A model generated the notes under the pieces. That model was given only the letters and a program-made list of their open reading frames with translations. It was not told the origin of the DNA and did no database searches. This document shows positions 19,153-27,857 of a stretch of DNA of 64,000 nucleotides, piece after piece. This DNA comes from CBDBIG01 sp965205845 [NCBI: bacterium] (GTDB lineage: Bacteria > SAR324), in contig CBDBIG010000002.1 in assembly GCA_965205845.1 (NCBI GenBank), forward strand, positions 496,001-560,000. The letters are read 5' to 3'. A program made the position numbers and the translations under genes. The number at the start of each line of letters is the position of its first letter. The stretch's first letter is position 1.

Positions 19153-20391
19153 ATGCGCAAGCAAGAAGAATTGCTGGTAGGGCTAGACATAGGCATGTCC
19201 AAAGTATGTGCAGTTGCAGCACAACCTTCCACAGAAGATGCTTTGCGCATTTTGGGTTTTAGCCAAGTGCGCTCCGATGGGGTCCGCAATGGCGTGGTGG
19301 TTAGTATTGAAAAAACCGTGCGGGCCATTCGTCAGGCCGTGCGTGACTGCGAATTGATGTGTGGCATGCCGATTACCCAGGTGCAAGTAGGCATGAGCGG
19401 CCAGCATATTAAGGGGGCCAACGAGCACGGCATGGTAACGGTACAAAGCAATCGTACGGTTGAAGCCGAAGATGTGGCGCGTGCCGTTGAAGCCGCACAA
19501 GCGGTTCCTATTCCCAGTGACCGCGATGTGCTGCATGTGCTACCCCGCGAGTTTACTTTGGATGATCAAAAAGGAATCCAAAATCCTATTGGTATGTCTG
19601 GCATTCGCTTAGAGGTGAATGTACACATTATTACCTGCTCGACCACCGCGGTCCGTAATTTAGTAAAATGCTGCGAGTTGGCTGGCATTGACACGGTCAA
19701 TGTATCGTTAGCACCTTTGGCCAGTGCGGAGGCAACCATGAGCGATGATGAGCGCGAGTTGGGAGTCGCGGTGGTCGATATTGGCAGTGGTTCGACGGAT
19801 ATTGTTGTATTTAGCGGGGGCAGTGTTATTCACAGTTGCGTGCTACCCTTGGGTGGGGGACACGTTACCAACGACATTGCTGTGGGTGCCTCGACACCTT
19901 TAAGCGATGCCGAGGATTTAAAGCATGGACATGGCGTTGCCCTGATGTGCATGGCGCCCAGCAAAGAAGGGATTCAAACTGCATCCGTTGGTGGAGGCCG
20001 CGCACGCAGTGTAACCAAACGCATGTTGGCAGAAATTATTGAGGCCCGAATGCGTGAAATTTTTGAACTCACCCAAGTTGAATTGGAACGCTCTGGCAAA
20101 CGCCATTTGCTAGCGTGTGGGGTGATTTTAACAGGGGGCAGTAGTTTGCTCCCAGGAGTTGATGAATTGGCAGCAGAAACCTTGCATACACCGGTGCGCA
20201 TTGGGTTACCTTTGCACGTTACGGGCATGGCAGAAATGATCCATTCGCCCGTGCACACCACGGGAGTGGGATTGTTACGGTGTGCTCAGCGTGAGTTAGA
20301 AAACCAGAATCAACCCTGGTCTTTAACACGCCCTGCAGCGTTTCAACGTGCCTCAAAGCGCATGTGGGGGTGGATGAGTGATTTGTTTTAA
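19153..20391 (+). CDS. ftsA: cell division protein FtsA
   Basis: FtsA is the actin-like ATPase that ties FtsZ filaments to the inner membrane and recruits divisome proteins. The 412-residue protein has the phosphate-1 loop VGLDIGMSKVCAV at the N-terminus, the 1C SHS2 domain (~80-160), the phosphate-2 loop VVDIGSGSTDIVVF near 212-225 and the adenosine loop LTGGSSLLPGVDELA. The last residues KRMWGWMSDLF form the amphipathic membrane-binding helix. The start at 19153 is preferred over an upstream in-frame extension because AAAGGG precedes it and MRKQEELLVGLDIG matches the family. ftsZ follows 172 bp downstream. Confidence 0.95.
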   Translation: MRKQEELLVGLDIGMSKVCAVAAQPSTEDALRILGFSQVRSDGVRNGVVVSIEKTVRAIRQAVRDCELMCGMPITQVQVGMSGQHIKGANEHGMVTVQSNRTVEAEDVARAVEAAQAVPIPSDRDVLHVLPREFTLDDQKGIQNPIGMSGIRLEVNVHIITCSTTAVRNLVKCCELAGIDTVNVSLAPLASAEATMSDDERELGVAVVDIGSGSTDIVVFSGGSVIHSCVLPLGGGHVTNDIAVGASTPLSDAEDLKHGHGVALMCMAPSKEGIQTASVGGGRARSVTKRMLAEIIEARMREIFELTQVELERSGKRHLLACGVILTGGSSLLPGVDELAAETLHTPVRIGLPLHVTGMAEMIHSPVHTTGVGLLRCAQRELENQNQPWSLTRPAAFQRASKRMWGWMSDLF

Positions 20392-20563
20392 ACCCACAAA
20401 AAATCGCCTTGCCGGATTGCCTTGCCATCGAAAGTAACTGTTTTTGGGATCAACAAAACCCACCCGCACCATCTTTAGTAGGAATGTTGGGGGGGGGTGT
20501 ACCGCTTAAAATTCACACTTTCTTGAGTTTTTCAAAAATTTTTAGCAAAAAGAAGAAACAGTT

Positions 20564-22060
20564 ATGGCAAAAGTGCAAATAGAGCAGATTGTTGAGGGTG
20601 GCTTCAACAAAGGCCCTGTGATTAAGGTGGTTGGTATTGGGGGCGGGGGTGGTAATGCGGTCAATAGAATGGTGTCTTGCAGTATTCAGTCGGTGGAATT
20701 TGTGGCAGCAAACACGGATTTACAAGATTTGCGGGCATCCCAAGCGCATTACAAACTGCAGTTGGGGGAGAAGTGTACCCATGGGCTGGGTGCGGGGGCA
20801 AGGCCTGAGGTGGGGCGCGAAGCTGCCCTCGAAAACATGGATGCCATTAAGGATGCCTTGAGCGATGCCGATATGGTGTTTATTACGGCGGGCATGGGTG
20901 GTGGCACGGGGACAGGAGCAGCACCTGTGGTTGCCCAAGCGGCACACGATTTAGGCTGCCTAACGGTTGGCGTGGTGACCAAGCCCTTCAAATTTGAAGG
21001 GCCCGTGCGGCGTAAAAACGCAGAAGAGGGGATGTTGGCCATGCGCAAGCATGTCGATACCCTCATTGTTATTCCCAACGACAACTTGCTGGTATTGGTG
21101 GATAAAACCACCTCGATTGTAGATGCCTTTGCCATGGCCGACGACGTGCTAAGGGTGGCCGTACAGGGTATTTCTGACTTAATTACCAAAGAAGCCTTGA
21201 TTAATTTAGACTTTGCCGATGTGCGTACAGTCATGAGTGGCATGGGACAGGCCATTATGGGCGTGGGGATTGGGACAGGGGACAATCGGGCCATTGAGGC
21301 AGCAGAAAAGGCGGTACACAGCCCTTTGTTGGATGATTGCCGCGTGAATGGCGCAAAAGGCTTGCTGATCAATGTGACAGGCCCCCCTAGTTTGGGCTTG
21401 CTTGAAGCCCATGAGGCGGTTACCTACATCACCGAGCAGGCTGATGAGCATGCGATGATTATCTTTGGTGCGTCGATTAGTACTGAGATGCCAGAAGAGC
21501 AAATTGAGGTAACCGTGATTGCCACAGGGTTTCATGAGAGCAGTTTTACGCCACAGGCGGCACCCGAAGAACAAACGACCCCCTCGGCTAGGCAGCCTCT
21601 TGGGAGACACAGTTCAAGCAGGGCGGGGTACACGCTGTTTACCAATTTGGCGGCGCAAGAAGGCAAACATGCCCTGCAAAAGGAGGGTGCGTCTTCTCAG
21701 TTGGCGCCAACCCCACCTCGGTCATCCAAAGCACCACAAGATGCCGACATCTACGAACTCAACAATCCATTGCAACAGGTGCAACAGGTGCAACAGGTGC
21801 AACAGGTGCAACAGGTGCAACAGGTGCAACAGGTGCAACAAGCATCCCCCCATACCCTCGAAAAAGCTATGCAAAGTGACGCTGTAGGGGGCGCATTGTT
21901 TGATGAGGAAGTGTTGACGGTTGAGGATGCTCCTTACATTCCCTCGGTTTATCAGCAAGACAAGCAACGCACTCACGAAATTAAGGAAGACCTCGATATT
22001 CCTGCCTTTATCCGTCGTCGTGCCCGTCGCATGCAATATCAAGAGGATGGGGACGAATAA
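20564..22060 (+). CDS. ftsZ: cell division protein FtsZ with a repetitive linker
   Basis: FtsZ is the tubulin-like GTPase that forms the division ring. The GTP-binding signature GGGTGTG is at residues 112-118, the T7 synergy loop [11 protein letters not shown] near 213-223, and the C-terminal domain runs to about 320. The conserved C-terminal peptide [15 protein letters not shown] binds FtsA. The linker between them is about 150 residues and contains seven QQV tripeptides from a 9-bp repeat. AGAAGAAAC lies upstream of the ATG as a ribosome binding site. The last eight codons and the stop are copied twice more downstream in a 100-bp tandem repeat. The length of 498 is greater than in most bacteria because of the linker. 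Confidence 0.97.
   Translation: MAKVQIEQIVEGGFNKGPVIKVVGIGGGGGNAVNRMVSCSIQSVEFVAANTDLQDLRASQAHYKLQLGEKCTHGLGAGARPEVGREAALENMDAIKDALSDADMVFITAGMGGGTGTGAAPVVAQAAHDLGCLTVGVVTKPFKFEGPVRRKNAEEGMLAMRKHVDTLIVIPNDNLLVLVDKTTSIVDAFAMADDVLRVAVQGISDLITKEALINLDFADVRTVMSGMGQAIMGVGIGTGDNRAIEAAEKAVHSPLLDDCRVNGAKGLLINVTGPPSLGLLEAHEAVTYITEQADEHAMIIFGASISTEMPEEQIEVTVIATGFHESSFTPQAAPEEQTTPSARQPLGRHSSSRAGYTLFTNLAAQEGKHALQKEGASSQLAPTPPRSSKAPQDADIYELNNPLQQVQQVQQVQQVQQVQQVQQVQQASPHTLEKAMQSDAVGGALFDEEVLTVEDAPYIPSVYQQDKQRTHEIKEDLDIPAFIRRRARRMQYQEDGDE
21773..21840. repeat. 9-bp tandem repeat in the ftsZ linker (7 full copies plus a partial)
   Basis: Perfect CAACAGGTG units begin at 21773 and continue every 9 bp to a partial unit at 21836, encoding QQV tripeptides. 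Copy-number change would alter the disordered linker length in three-residue steps. Confidence 0.97.
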
Positions 22061-22331
22061 CCCATGATCCAAAGGCTGTTGTGCGGGCAGCCCCCTCTGC
22101 TTTTTGGACGAACCCGAATGCTTAAAGCCACTGCAATATCAAGAGGATGGGGACGAATAACCCATGATCCAAAGGCTGTTGTGCGGGCAGCCCCCTCTGC
22201 TTTTTGGACGAACCCGAATGCTTAAAGCCACTGCAATATCAAGAGGATGGGGACGAATAACCCATGATCCAAAGGCTGTTGTGCGGACAACCCCCTCTGC
22301 TTTTTGGACGAACCCGAATGCTTAAAGCCAC
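22033..22331. repeat. 100-bp tandem repeat (3 copies) covering the ftsZ 3' end
   Basis: Units start at 22033, 22133 and 22233 and differ by only two or three bases. Each holds the last codons of ftsZ (QYQEDGDE and stop), then an ATG-started frame MIQRLLCGQPPLLFG. The first copy serves ftsZ. Only the third copy leads into the longer open frame at 22264. Confidence 0.96.
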
Positions 22332-22389
22332 ACCCCTCGCCCCCTTTTTCATGCAAAAAACCTTGTCTCTTGGTGGGGCAAGGGTGTAG
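22264..22389 (+). CDS. 41-residue ORF directly after ftsZ, identity unclear
   Basis: The frame starts four bases after the (third-copy) ftsZ stop and encodes 41 residues, beginning MIQRLLCGQPPLLFG and ending FFMQKTLSLGGARV. In many bacteria the gene after ftsZ is lpxC, whose start is of the form (Q)xTLxxxVxxxGVGLHSG. The end of this ORF loosely recalls that, so it could be a truncated lpxC start, but the match is too short to trust. Confidence 0.25.
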   Translation: MIQRLLCGQPPLLFGRTRMLKATPLAPFFMQKTLSLGGARV

Positions 22390-22576
22390 TGGTGGTGGGA
22401 TGATGATGGCGTGGCTGTGGGCGGTGTTTTTCGTTTTATCGACCCACCCGTCAAGCCCTTTTTCATCATGAGATTATTAACGCCCGTTTCATTTCTTCTT
22501 GCATCATTTTCTTCTATGCGCCCTCAATCCTTGTACGTACTGCTTCCATAAAAATGGTGAGGATAAGGGGTTTACA

Positions 22577-24811
22577 ATGAGTGTGTCCTCACCTATGCCT
22601 TGGCGCAATCAATTTTTATTAAAATATGCCACCAAACTCCTTGCCTTGGGGTGTGGTTCGGGGGCCTTGGCCTTGGCCTTGGCCGAGGGTGCTTTGCTGT
22701 TTGCCACCATGCTTCCCCACCCTTATGTACCTCCCAATTTATGGTGTGCTGGTGCTTTTGGCTTTGGCTTGGGCATGCTGCTAGCCCCGGCAGATGTATG
22801 GCTAAAACGGAGCTTGCCGATTACATGGCGTTATTGCCTAACGGGCAGTGTATTCACGGCCATCACAGCCGTGTTGGTGGGGGTTTTTTTGCTCTATTTT
22901 GACGGGAAATCGACTGTGCTCGATGCCAACGCCATGCTGGTATCCCCCTGGATGCTGGGGGCCGTTGGAGGGGTAATTGGGTGCTGTGGGCAATGGCTTA
23001 AAAGAAGGATGCAATTTTCGCGGCTTATTGCCTGTGCTGAATGTGTGTATGGCGCAGTGCTTTCCCTGGGGATAACCCAGTTGCTGATGCTGCTGGGTTT
23101 TTCGGCACCTCATTTTAATTGGATGGGCATGGTCTTTCTTAGCTTGTGGGGGGCTTTGTGGTGCTTTGGGCGGTTTTGGCCGCCTTACGCCTTTGCGCAC
23201 AGCTGGTTGCGCCAACTTAATGGCCAGGGCAAAGGGATGATGCATCCGCTATGGCGTCCACTGTGGGGAGAGTATGTCTTGCAAATTGGCTCTGATGTCA
23301 AAAACACCATTGTATTGCGCGATTCAATGGGCGTGTTTCCGTTTCATGCCAGTTTATTTATGCAAAGCGATAAAAGGGTCTTGATTCGGGATCAACAGCA
23401 TAACGCCCTTGTATTGGTAAACTTTAGACGTATTCCAGAGCGCTGCCTCGACCCTGGGGACTTGCTCAAAATTGGCGAAATTAGCCTGCAGTACGGTGAG
23501 AGGAAGCAGCCTTTGTTACAAGGGGCAGGCAAAAAGCATTCCTCTGAAGAGCGCAAGGGGGCTCGACCTCGAAGACCAACCTCGTCGAGGTATCTCAAAA
23601 ACCCGTATCGGGTTGTGGTGCCCCTTATGGTGAGTGGTATGGTGTGTTTGTTTTGGGTGGGGTATAGCCTGCTGTTCCCTGAGGTTGCTTTTGCCCAATG
23701 GGATACCTTGAGTTGGCCTTCTGCTGTACAATGGTTTAGCATGATGCCCTGGGGTTTGCGCTTGGTTGTGGCGTCGATGATAGGTGCCGTTTCGGTTTGG
23801 TGGGCCCAATGCCGTTTAGAAGCCACGCCGAAAAATTCCTTGTTTGAGGTAATTGCTCCTGACGGAAAACGTGAAAACTTAGCCCTACCCCAAGAAGCAC
23901 ACAAAAGGGCTAGGGCTCTCGATTTGCGCTCTGTTTTACGCCCTTTGATGCGATACAAAAATCTACGCATTTCCCCCAACCTAGAGCGCGTGCATCTTAC
24001 ATGGCGCAAAAATGGGTGGTTGTTGGAAGATAGCAACCCGCGCAATGCACTTCTTGCCAATAGACGCCGAGTACGCAAGACCATGCTACGCGATGGCAAC
24101 GTTCTCGACATAGGTAACGTGACGCTCTACCACCATCACCCCAAATTTATTGATCGCGAAGAGGCACCATTGGCCACTCCTGCCGACGGGCAGGTCCTTA
24201 AGTTTCAACCGCCCTCGGGCCCGCTAATGGTTGACACGCCCATGCTGACCCATGTACAAAACCCCAAGCAAGTGTTTTACATCACCAAAAATCTCATCTT
24301 TATTGGTCGCTCTGAAACCAACGATTTGGTGATAAAGTCGCAACAGGTACAGCTTAGGCAAGCCAAAATCGAGCGTGTGGGCAAACGGTGGCACATGGTG
24401 GATTTAAGCGAGAATGGTAACACCATGCTAAACAATCGCCGGATTGAGGAAAGGTGCTTGTGTGTGGGAGATGAAATCTCGATTGAGGGCTTTCGCTTCC
24501 ATTTTGATTCGGTGACCAAAAGCATGCGCATGCGCTTGGCACATCGCATTTCCCGAGAGAACCGCTCTGACAACCGCGTTTTGCCGTTTCAACAAAAACA
24601 AGGCATACCCGTAAACCCACCCACGAAAAAAGTGGAGCCCGCCAATAAGGCCTATCATGAAGCAGCCCTTGATACGTTGGTGATGGAACAGGGGGGTATG
24701 GAAGAAACGGGACACCCCGGATGGGTAAAGCCCGGTGACCGTGAGCGCTATGTGCGCAATCAAAGAAACAAGGAAAGAAACGAAGCAGGCAAAACGGGTA
24801 AAGATGGCTAG
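22577..24811 (+). CDS. polytopic membrane protein with three FHA-like domains
   Basis: About 744 residues. The N-terminal third has around six membrane helices. It is followed by an FHA-like domain (about 235-310, YVLQIGSDVKNTIVLRD), two more membrane segments (~365-430), a second FHA-like domain (~455-530, ending LRDGNVLDIGNVTLYHH) and a third, clear FHA domain (~570-655) with IFIGRSETNDLVI, the ERV/HMVDLSENGNTMLNNR core and GDEISIEGFRFHF. FHA domains bind phosphothreonine peptides. AAGGGG seven bases before the ATG supports the start. No kinase gene is adjacent. I do not recognise a named family; a signalling or assembly role in the envelope is an inference. Confidence 0.75.
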   Translation: MSVSSPMPWRNQFLLKYATKLLALGCGSGALALALAEGALLFATMLPHPYVPPNLWCAGAFGFGLGMLLAPADVWLKRSLPITWRYCLTGSVFTAITAVLVGVFLLYFDGKSTVLDANAMLVSPWMLGAVGGVIGCCGQWLKRRMQFSRLIACAECVYGAVLSLGITQLLMLLGFSAPHFNWMGMVFLSLWGALWCFGRFWPPYAFAHSWLRQLNGQGKGMMHPLWRPLWGEYVLQIGSDVKNTIVLRDSMGVFPFHASLFMQSDKRVLIRDQQHNALVLVNFRRIPERCLDPGDLLKIGEISLQYGERKQPLLQGAGKKHSSEERKGARPRRPTSSRYLKNPYRVVVPLMVSGMVCLFWVGYSLLFPEVAFAQWDTLSWPSAVQWFSMMPWGLRLVVASMIGAVSVWWAQCRLEATPKNSLFEVIAPDGKRENLALPQEAHKRARALDLRSVLRPLMRYKNLRISPNLERVHLTWRKNGWLLEDSNPRNALLANRRRVRKTMLRDGNVLDIGNVTLYHHHPKFIDREEAPLATPADGQVLKFQPPSGPLMVDTPMLTHVQNPKQVFYITKNLIFIGRSETNDLVIKSQQVQLRQAKIERVGKRWHMVDLSENGNTMLNNRRIEERCLCVGDEISIEGFRFHFDSVTKSMRMRLAHRISRENRSDNRVLPFQQKQGIPVNPPTKKVEPANKAYHEAALDTLVMEQGGMEETGHPGWVKPGDRERYVRNQRNKERNEAGKTGKDG

Positions 24812-24992
24812 GGTGCAAGGACGACACACAAGCCCAAATACCGATTGCCAAAACGTATCCAAAGCATCATGCAAAACATCATGCAAAACGCCCGATACGC
24901 CTCGGCTGTAAACGCCCCTGTTTTGGGGTTTGTCTGTCAAACCCTCTTACAAAACCCATTTTTTCTTGAACAAACCTATTGCACATTCACAC

Positions 24993-25913
24993 ATGAACCC
25001 TTCAGTTAAAATAGGCCCACCCACACCTCCCGCAGAGCGGAAATTAAAAGTATCCTTGAAACAAGCGGCGGAAAAAAAAGCCCTGATGCTTGAAGCACTC
25101 TCCTACATTGGGCGTTTTAAAGACAAAATTGTGGTGATTAAATATGGCGGCTCTGCTCAAGTAGACGTTGATTTGCGCGAGGGTTTTTTGCAAGACATCG
25201 CCCTTTTGCACTCCTTAGGTATGCGCCCTGTAATTGTACACGGTGGTGGACCAGAGATCAGTCGAATGATGAAGCAAATGGGACTTAAGCCCAGTTTTGC
25301 AAAGGGACTGCGGGTCTCGACCCCAAAAACCTTAGAGATTGCTGAAATGGTGCTTTCTGGGAGCATTAACAAGGACTTGGCTGCGAGGTTAAGCCGTTTT
25401 GGTGCTTGTGCGGTAGGCATTAGTGGTAAAGATGGCGATCCTTTGGTATTGGCCTCAAAATCTCCTGGGGCGGATGGGGTTGACTTGGGGTTGGTAGGCA
25501 AGATTGAGGTCATTAACCCGCGCTTGATTCACCTGTTGCTCGATAATGGCTGCGTTCCCATCATTTCACCCATTGGGGTGGGTGAAGACGGCCAAACCTA
25601 CAATATCAATGCAGATAGCGTCGCCAGCCGGATCGCCAGTGCCTTGAAAGCGGAAAAAATTGTGTTTATGACCGATGTGGACGGTGTAATGCATGAAGGC
25701 AAGCTGCTCTCGCGCCTCAATGCAACGCAAACGCGCAGCCTCATTACTCAAGGGATCATTCAAGGTGGGATGGTACCCAAAATAGAAGCGGCCTTGCACT
25801 GCCTTGAACATGATGTGCGTTCGATTCAAATGATTAACGGCAAAGAAGCGCATGCCATTATTAGTGAGCTTTTTACCGAGCAAGGCATTGGGAGCATGAT
25901 TGTTAGGGTATAA
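24993..25913 (+). CDS. argB: acetylglutamate kinase
   Basis: ArgB phosphorylates N-acetylglutamate in arginine synthesis. The protein (306 residues) has the amino-acid-kinase fold: IVVIKYGGSAQVD near 46-58, VIVHGGGPEISRMMKQMG near 80-97, SGKDGDPLVLASK, the NINADSVASRIASAL substrate loop and the nucleotide segment FMTDVDGVM followed by GGMVPKIEAALHCL. The start MNPSVKIG at 24993 is a plain ATG without an obvious ribosome site; an upstream TTG in the same frame exists. The gene for a YidD-like exported protein follows after 12 bp and is probably co-transcribed. Confidence 0.96.
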   Translation: MNPSVKIGPPTPPAERKLKVSLKQAAEKKALMLEALSYIGRFKDKIVVIKYGGSAQVDVDLREGFLQDIALLHSLGMRPVIVHGGGPEISRMMKQMGLKPSFAKGLRVSTPKTLEIAEMVLSGSINKDLAARLSRFGACAVGISGKDGDPLVLASKSPGADGVDLGLVGKIEVINPRLIHLLLDNGCVPIISPIGVGEDGQTYNINADSVASRIASALKAEKIVFMTDVDGVMHEGKLLSRLNATQTRSLITQGIIQGGMVPKIEAALHCLEHDVRSIQMINGKEAHAIISELFTEQGIGSMIVRV

Positions 25914-25925
25914 AAAGGTGGCAAT

Positions 25926-26429
25926 ATGCGTTGGAGTTTGCGGATGTCGGCCCTTGCTGCACTCTCGAGTGCGGGAATGCTCATGGTTGGACACCAAACC
26001 CAAGCAAGCCCTCCAAAGGTTCCGCATTTGTTAGGCAAGCCAAATCCCATGCGCAGTCCCACGGCTTTTAGTCAAGCCTTTCGTGCGCCGCTGCAGGTGT
26101 CTTTGCGTACCCGTTTTTTAAAAGCACAGCGCAAAAACGCACACCCTAACCCTTTGGCCTTGCCTTTGTGGATTTTTTTTCAACTGCATCGCGTGGGGTT
26201 TAGCGCACTCAATGCAGACCAGAGCGATGTCGCTCCCGTGCACAGTCTATACGCCCTTGAGGCTACCCAACGCCATGGATTTTTTTGGGGTAGTTTGCTC
26301 ACCACCAGCCGCCTTTTGCATGAAGTGGATTTGGAATTACAGATTCCTAAACTGCAGGAGAAAGGGCGCGTGTACCGCTATGATCCCCTTAAAGCGAACA
26401 CGTATTGGTTGTTTCGAAACCCACCATAA
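25926..26429 (+). CDS. exported protein with a YidD-like domain
   Basis: 167 residues. The N-terminus (MRWSLRMSALAALSSAG, then VGHQTQA) reads as a cleavable signal peptide. The C-terminal half contains HSLYALEATQRHGFFWGSLLTTSRLLHE, which matches the core of YidD (DUF37), the membrane-insertion efficiency factor, including the Y-x-LEA-x-x-(R/K)HG and (R)LL(H) positions. The three Cys of ordinary YidD are missing (the position before YALEA reads PVHSL). Ordinary YidD is a ~80-residue cytoplasmic, membrane-associated protein, so a signal peptide is unusual. Deltaproteobacterial-type exported relatives are known to me only by pattern. It sits 12 bp after argB. Confidence 0.6.
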   Translation: MRWSLRMSALAALSSAGMLMVGHQTQASPPKVPHLLGKPNPMRSPTAFSQAFRAPLQVSLRTRFLKAQRKNAHPNPLALPLWIFFQLHRVGFSALNADQSDVAPVHSLYALEATQRHGFFWGSLLTTSRLLHEVDLELQIPKLQEKGRVYRYDPLKANTYWLFRNPP

Positions 26430-26439
26430 ACCCACCCAC

Positions 26440-26767
26440 ATTCCTATTGGATTATTTGGGAAAAACTCACCGGCCAAGGTTTGCAAACGCCACGTTCCTC
26501 CTGGATCATTTGGGAAAAACTCACCGGCCAAGGTTTGCAAACGCCACGTTCCTCCTGGATCATTTGGGAAAAACTCACCGGCCAAGGTTTGCAAACGCCA
26601 CGTTCCTCCTGGATCATTTGGGAAAAACTCACCGGCCAAGGTTTGCAAACGCCACGTTCCTCCTGGATCATTTGGGAAAAACTCACCGGCCGAGGTTTGC
26701 AAACGCCACGTTCCTCCTGGATCATTTGGGAAAAACTCACCGGCCAAGGTTTGCAAATGCCACGTTC
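26440..26767. repeat. 54-bp tandem repeat (six units) derived from the holB 3' end
   Basis: Units with GGGAAAAACTCACCGG recur at 26458, 26512, 26566, 26620, 26674 and 26728. They match, with divergence, the last ~18 codons of holB at 26768-26820. On the minus strand the repeats continue the holB reading frame past its TAG for about 108 codons. There are no spacers between units, so this is not a CRISPR array. Confidence 0.95.
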
Positions 26768-27814
26768 CTACTGGCTCATTTGGCGAAAACTCAGCAGCAA
26801 GGTTTGCAAACGCAGCGCTTTGTTTACATTCCAGTCGTTGATTTCACGGCGTGCCCCTAAGACCTCGCGCCACAAATGGGCGAGGGCATCGGCTTGATAA
26901 CAATGGGCAAACTGTGTCAGTTCGGGTAAAAAATCGTGATTGAGCAGGGCTTTTTTTGCGTGTTTCACCCGTGCTGCTGGGGGCATGGTCAGCAGCAAGC
27001 TTGCATCACGTAACCATGTTTCGAGCCAGGCGAGCACAAAGGCCCAGGCTTGGGTTGTGGCCGCTTGGCTACACACCTGCATACCATCGGTCAGCGGGGC
27101 GGATTTGGGGTGCTTTAGCAAGGCGATCCAAGCCAAACGCAAGGGCATCAACACGTGTGCTTCCTCAACAAGATCCCAGCGCAAGGAACCCTGCCCAAAG
27201 CGCACCGCAAATTCAAGCACCTCTGAGGGTTCGTCTGGAAATTTCCGTTGCAAATGATCCTTCACCATGGCCCCCTTCAGGGGGGAAAATTGCAGCATGG
27301 CACAGCGCGAAACAATGGTAGAAGGTAGGAGGCGGGGCGCGCTGGCGCACAAGATCAACACGCTGTCTTTCGGGGGTTCTTCAAGGGTTTTTAAAAAGGC
27401 ATTGGCGGTTTGCACGTTCATTCTTTCGGCCTTGCTAAAAATAATCACCCGTTTTTTGGCCTCATAAGCGGGACGATGAAAACGCGCAATCAAGGCACGC
27501 ATCTGCTCTATTTTAACAAAGCGCCCCTCGGGAGAAACGATGGCGACATCGGGGTGCACACCTGCCAGTATTTTGTGACACGCAGTGCACTGGCTACAAA
27601 ATGGTTGGTTATTTTGAGATTGCAAACAATTTAAGGTAAGGGCAAAAGAGAGTGCCGTAGTGCGTTTACCCACGTGGGGTAAGCCCACAAACAGTAAGGA
27701 AGAAGGAATACGTCGCGTACGCAATGCCTGGGTTAGGGCTGCTTGCACAGGCCCTTGCCCTTCCATATTTTCCAGATTGGGAATGGATGCTAAAGCGGTG
27801 GTTTGATAAGGCAT
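26768..27814 (-). CDS. holB: DNA polymerase III subunit delta'
   Basis: The clamp-loader subunit. From the ATG at 27814 the protein is 348 residues. It has a P-loop-like GLPHVGKRTT at ~44-53, the zinc module with Cys at about 63, 73, 76 and 79 (FCSQCTACHKILAGVHPD), the KAERMNVQTANAFLKTLEEPP segment and the SRC motif (STIVSRCAMLQF). These are typical of HolB. An in-frame TTG at 27850 would place the start 7 nt after tmk. It is the last gene of a minus-strand run from a methyltransferase through lpxK, a DUF192 gene and tmk. The TAG stop is immediately followed by repeats that stay open in the same frame. Confidence 0.93.
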   Translation of the reverse strand: MPYQTTALASIPNLENMEGQGPVQAALTQALRTRRIPSSLLFVGLPHVGKRTTALSFALTLNCLQSQNNQPFCSQCTACHKILAGVHPDVAIVSPEGRFVKIEQMRALIARFHRPAYEAKKRVIIFSKAERMNVQTANAFLKTLEEPPKDSVLILCASAPRLLPSTIVSRCAMLQFSPLKGAMVKDHLQRKFPDEPSEVLEFAVRFGQGSLRWDLVEEAHVLMPLRLAWIALLKHPKSAPLTDGMQVCSQAATTQAWAFVLAWLETWLRDASLLLTMPPAARVKHAKKALLNHDFLPELTQFAHCYQADALAHLWREVLGARREINDWNVNKALRLQTLLLSFRQMSQ

Positions 27815-27857
27815 GGATGTTATTTTGCCGCGTTTTTGTGTGTGGTGCAAGCCATGC

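Noticed and set aside
26440-26767. CRISPR array suspected from regular 54-bp repeats
   Set aside because: Units abut without unique spacers, there are no cas genes, and the unit derives from the holB 3' end.
26337-26897. Several long ORFs through the 54-bp array on both strands
   Set aside because: All are products of a repeat whose length is a multiple of three; the only real gene is holB.
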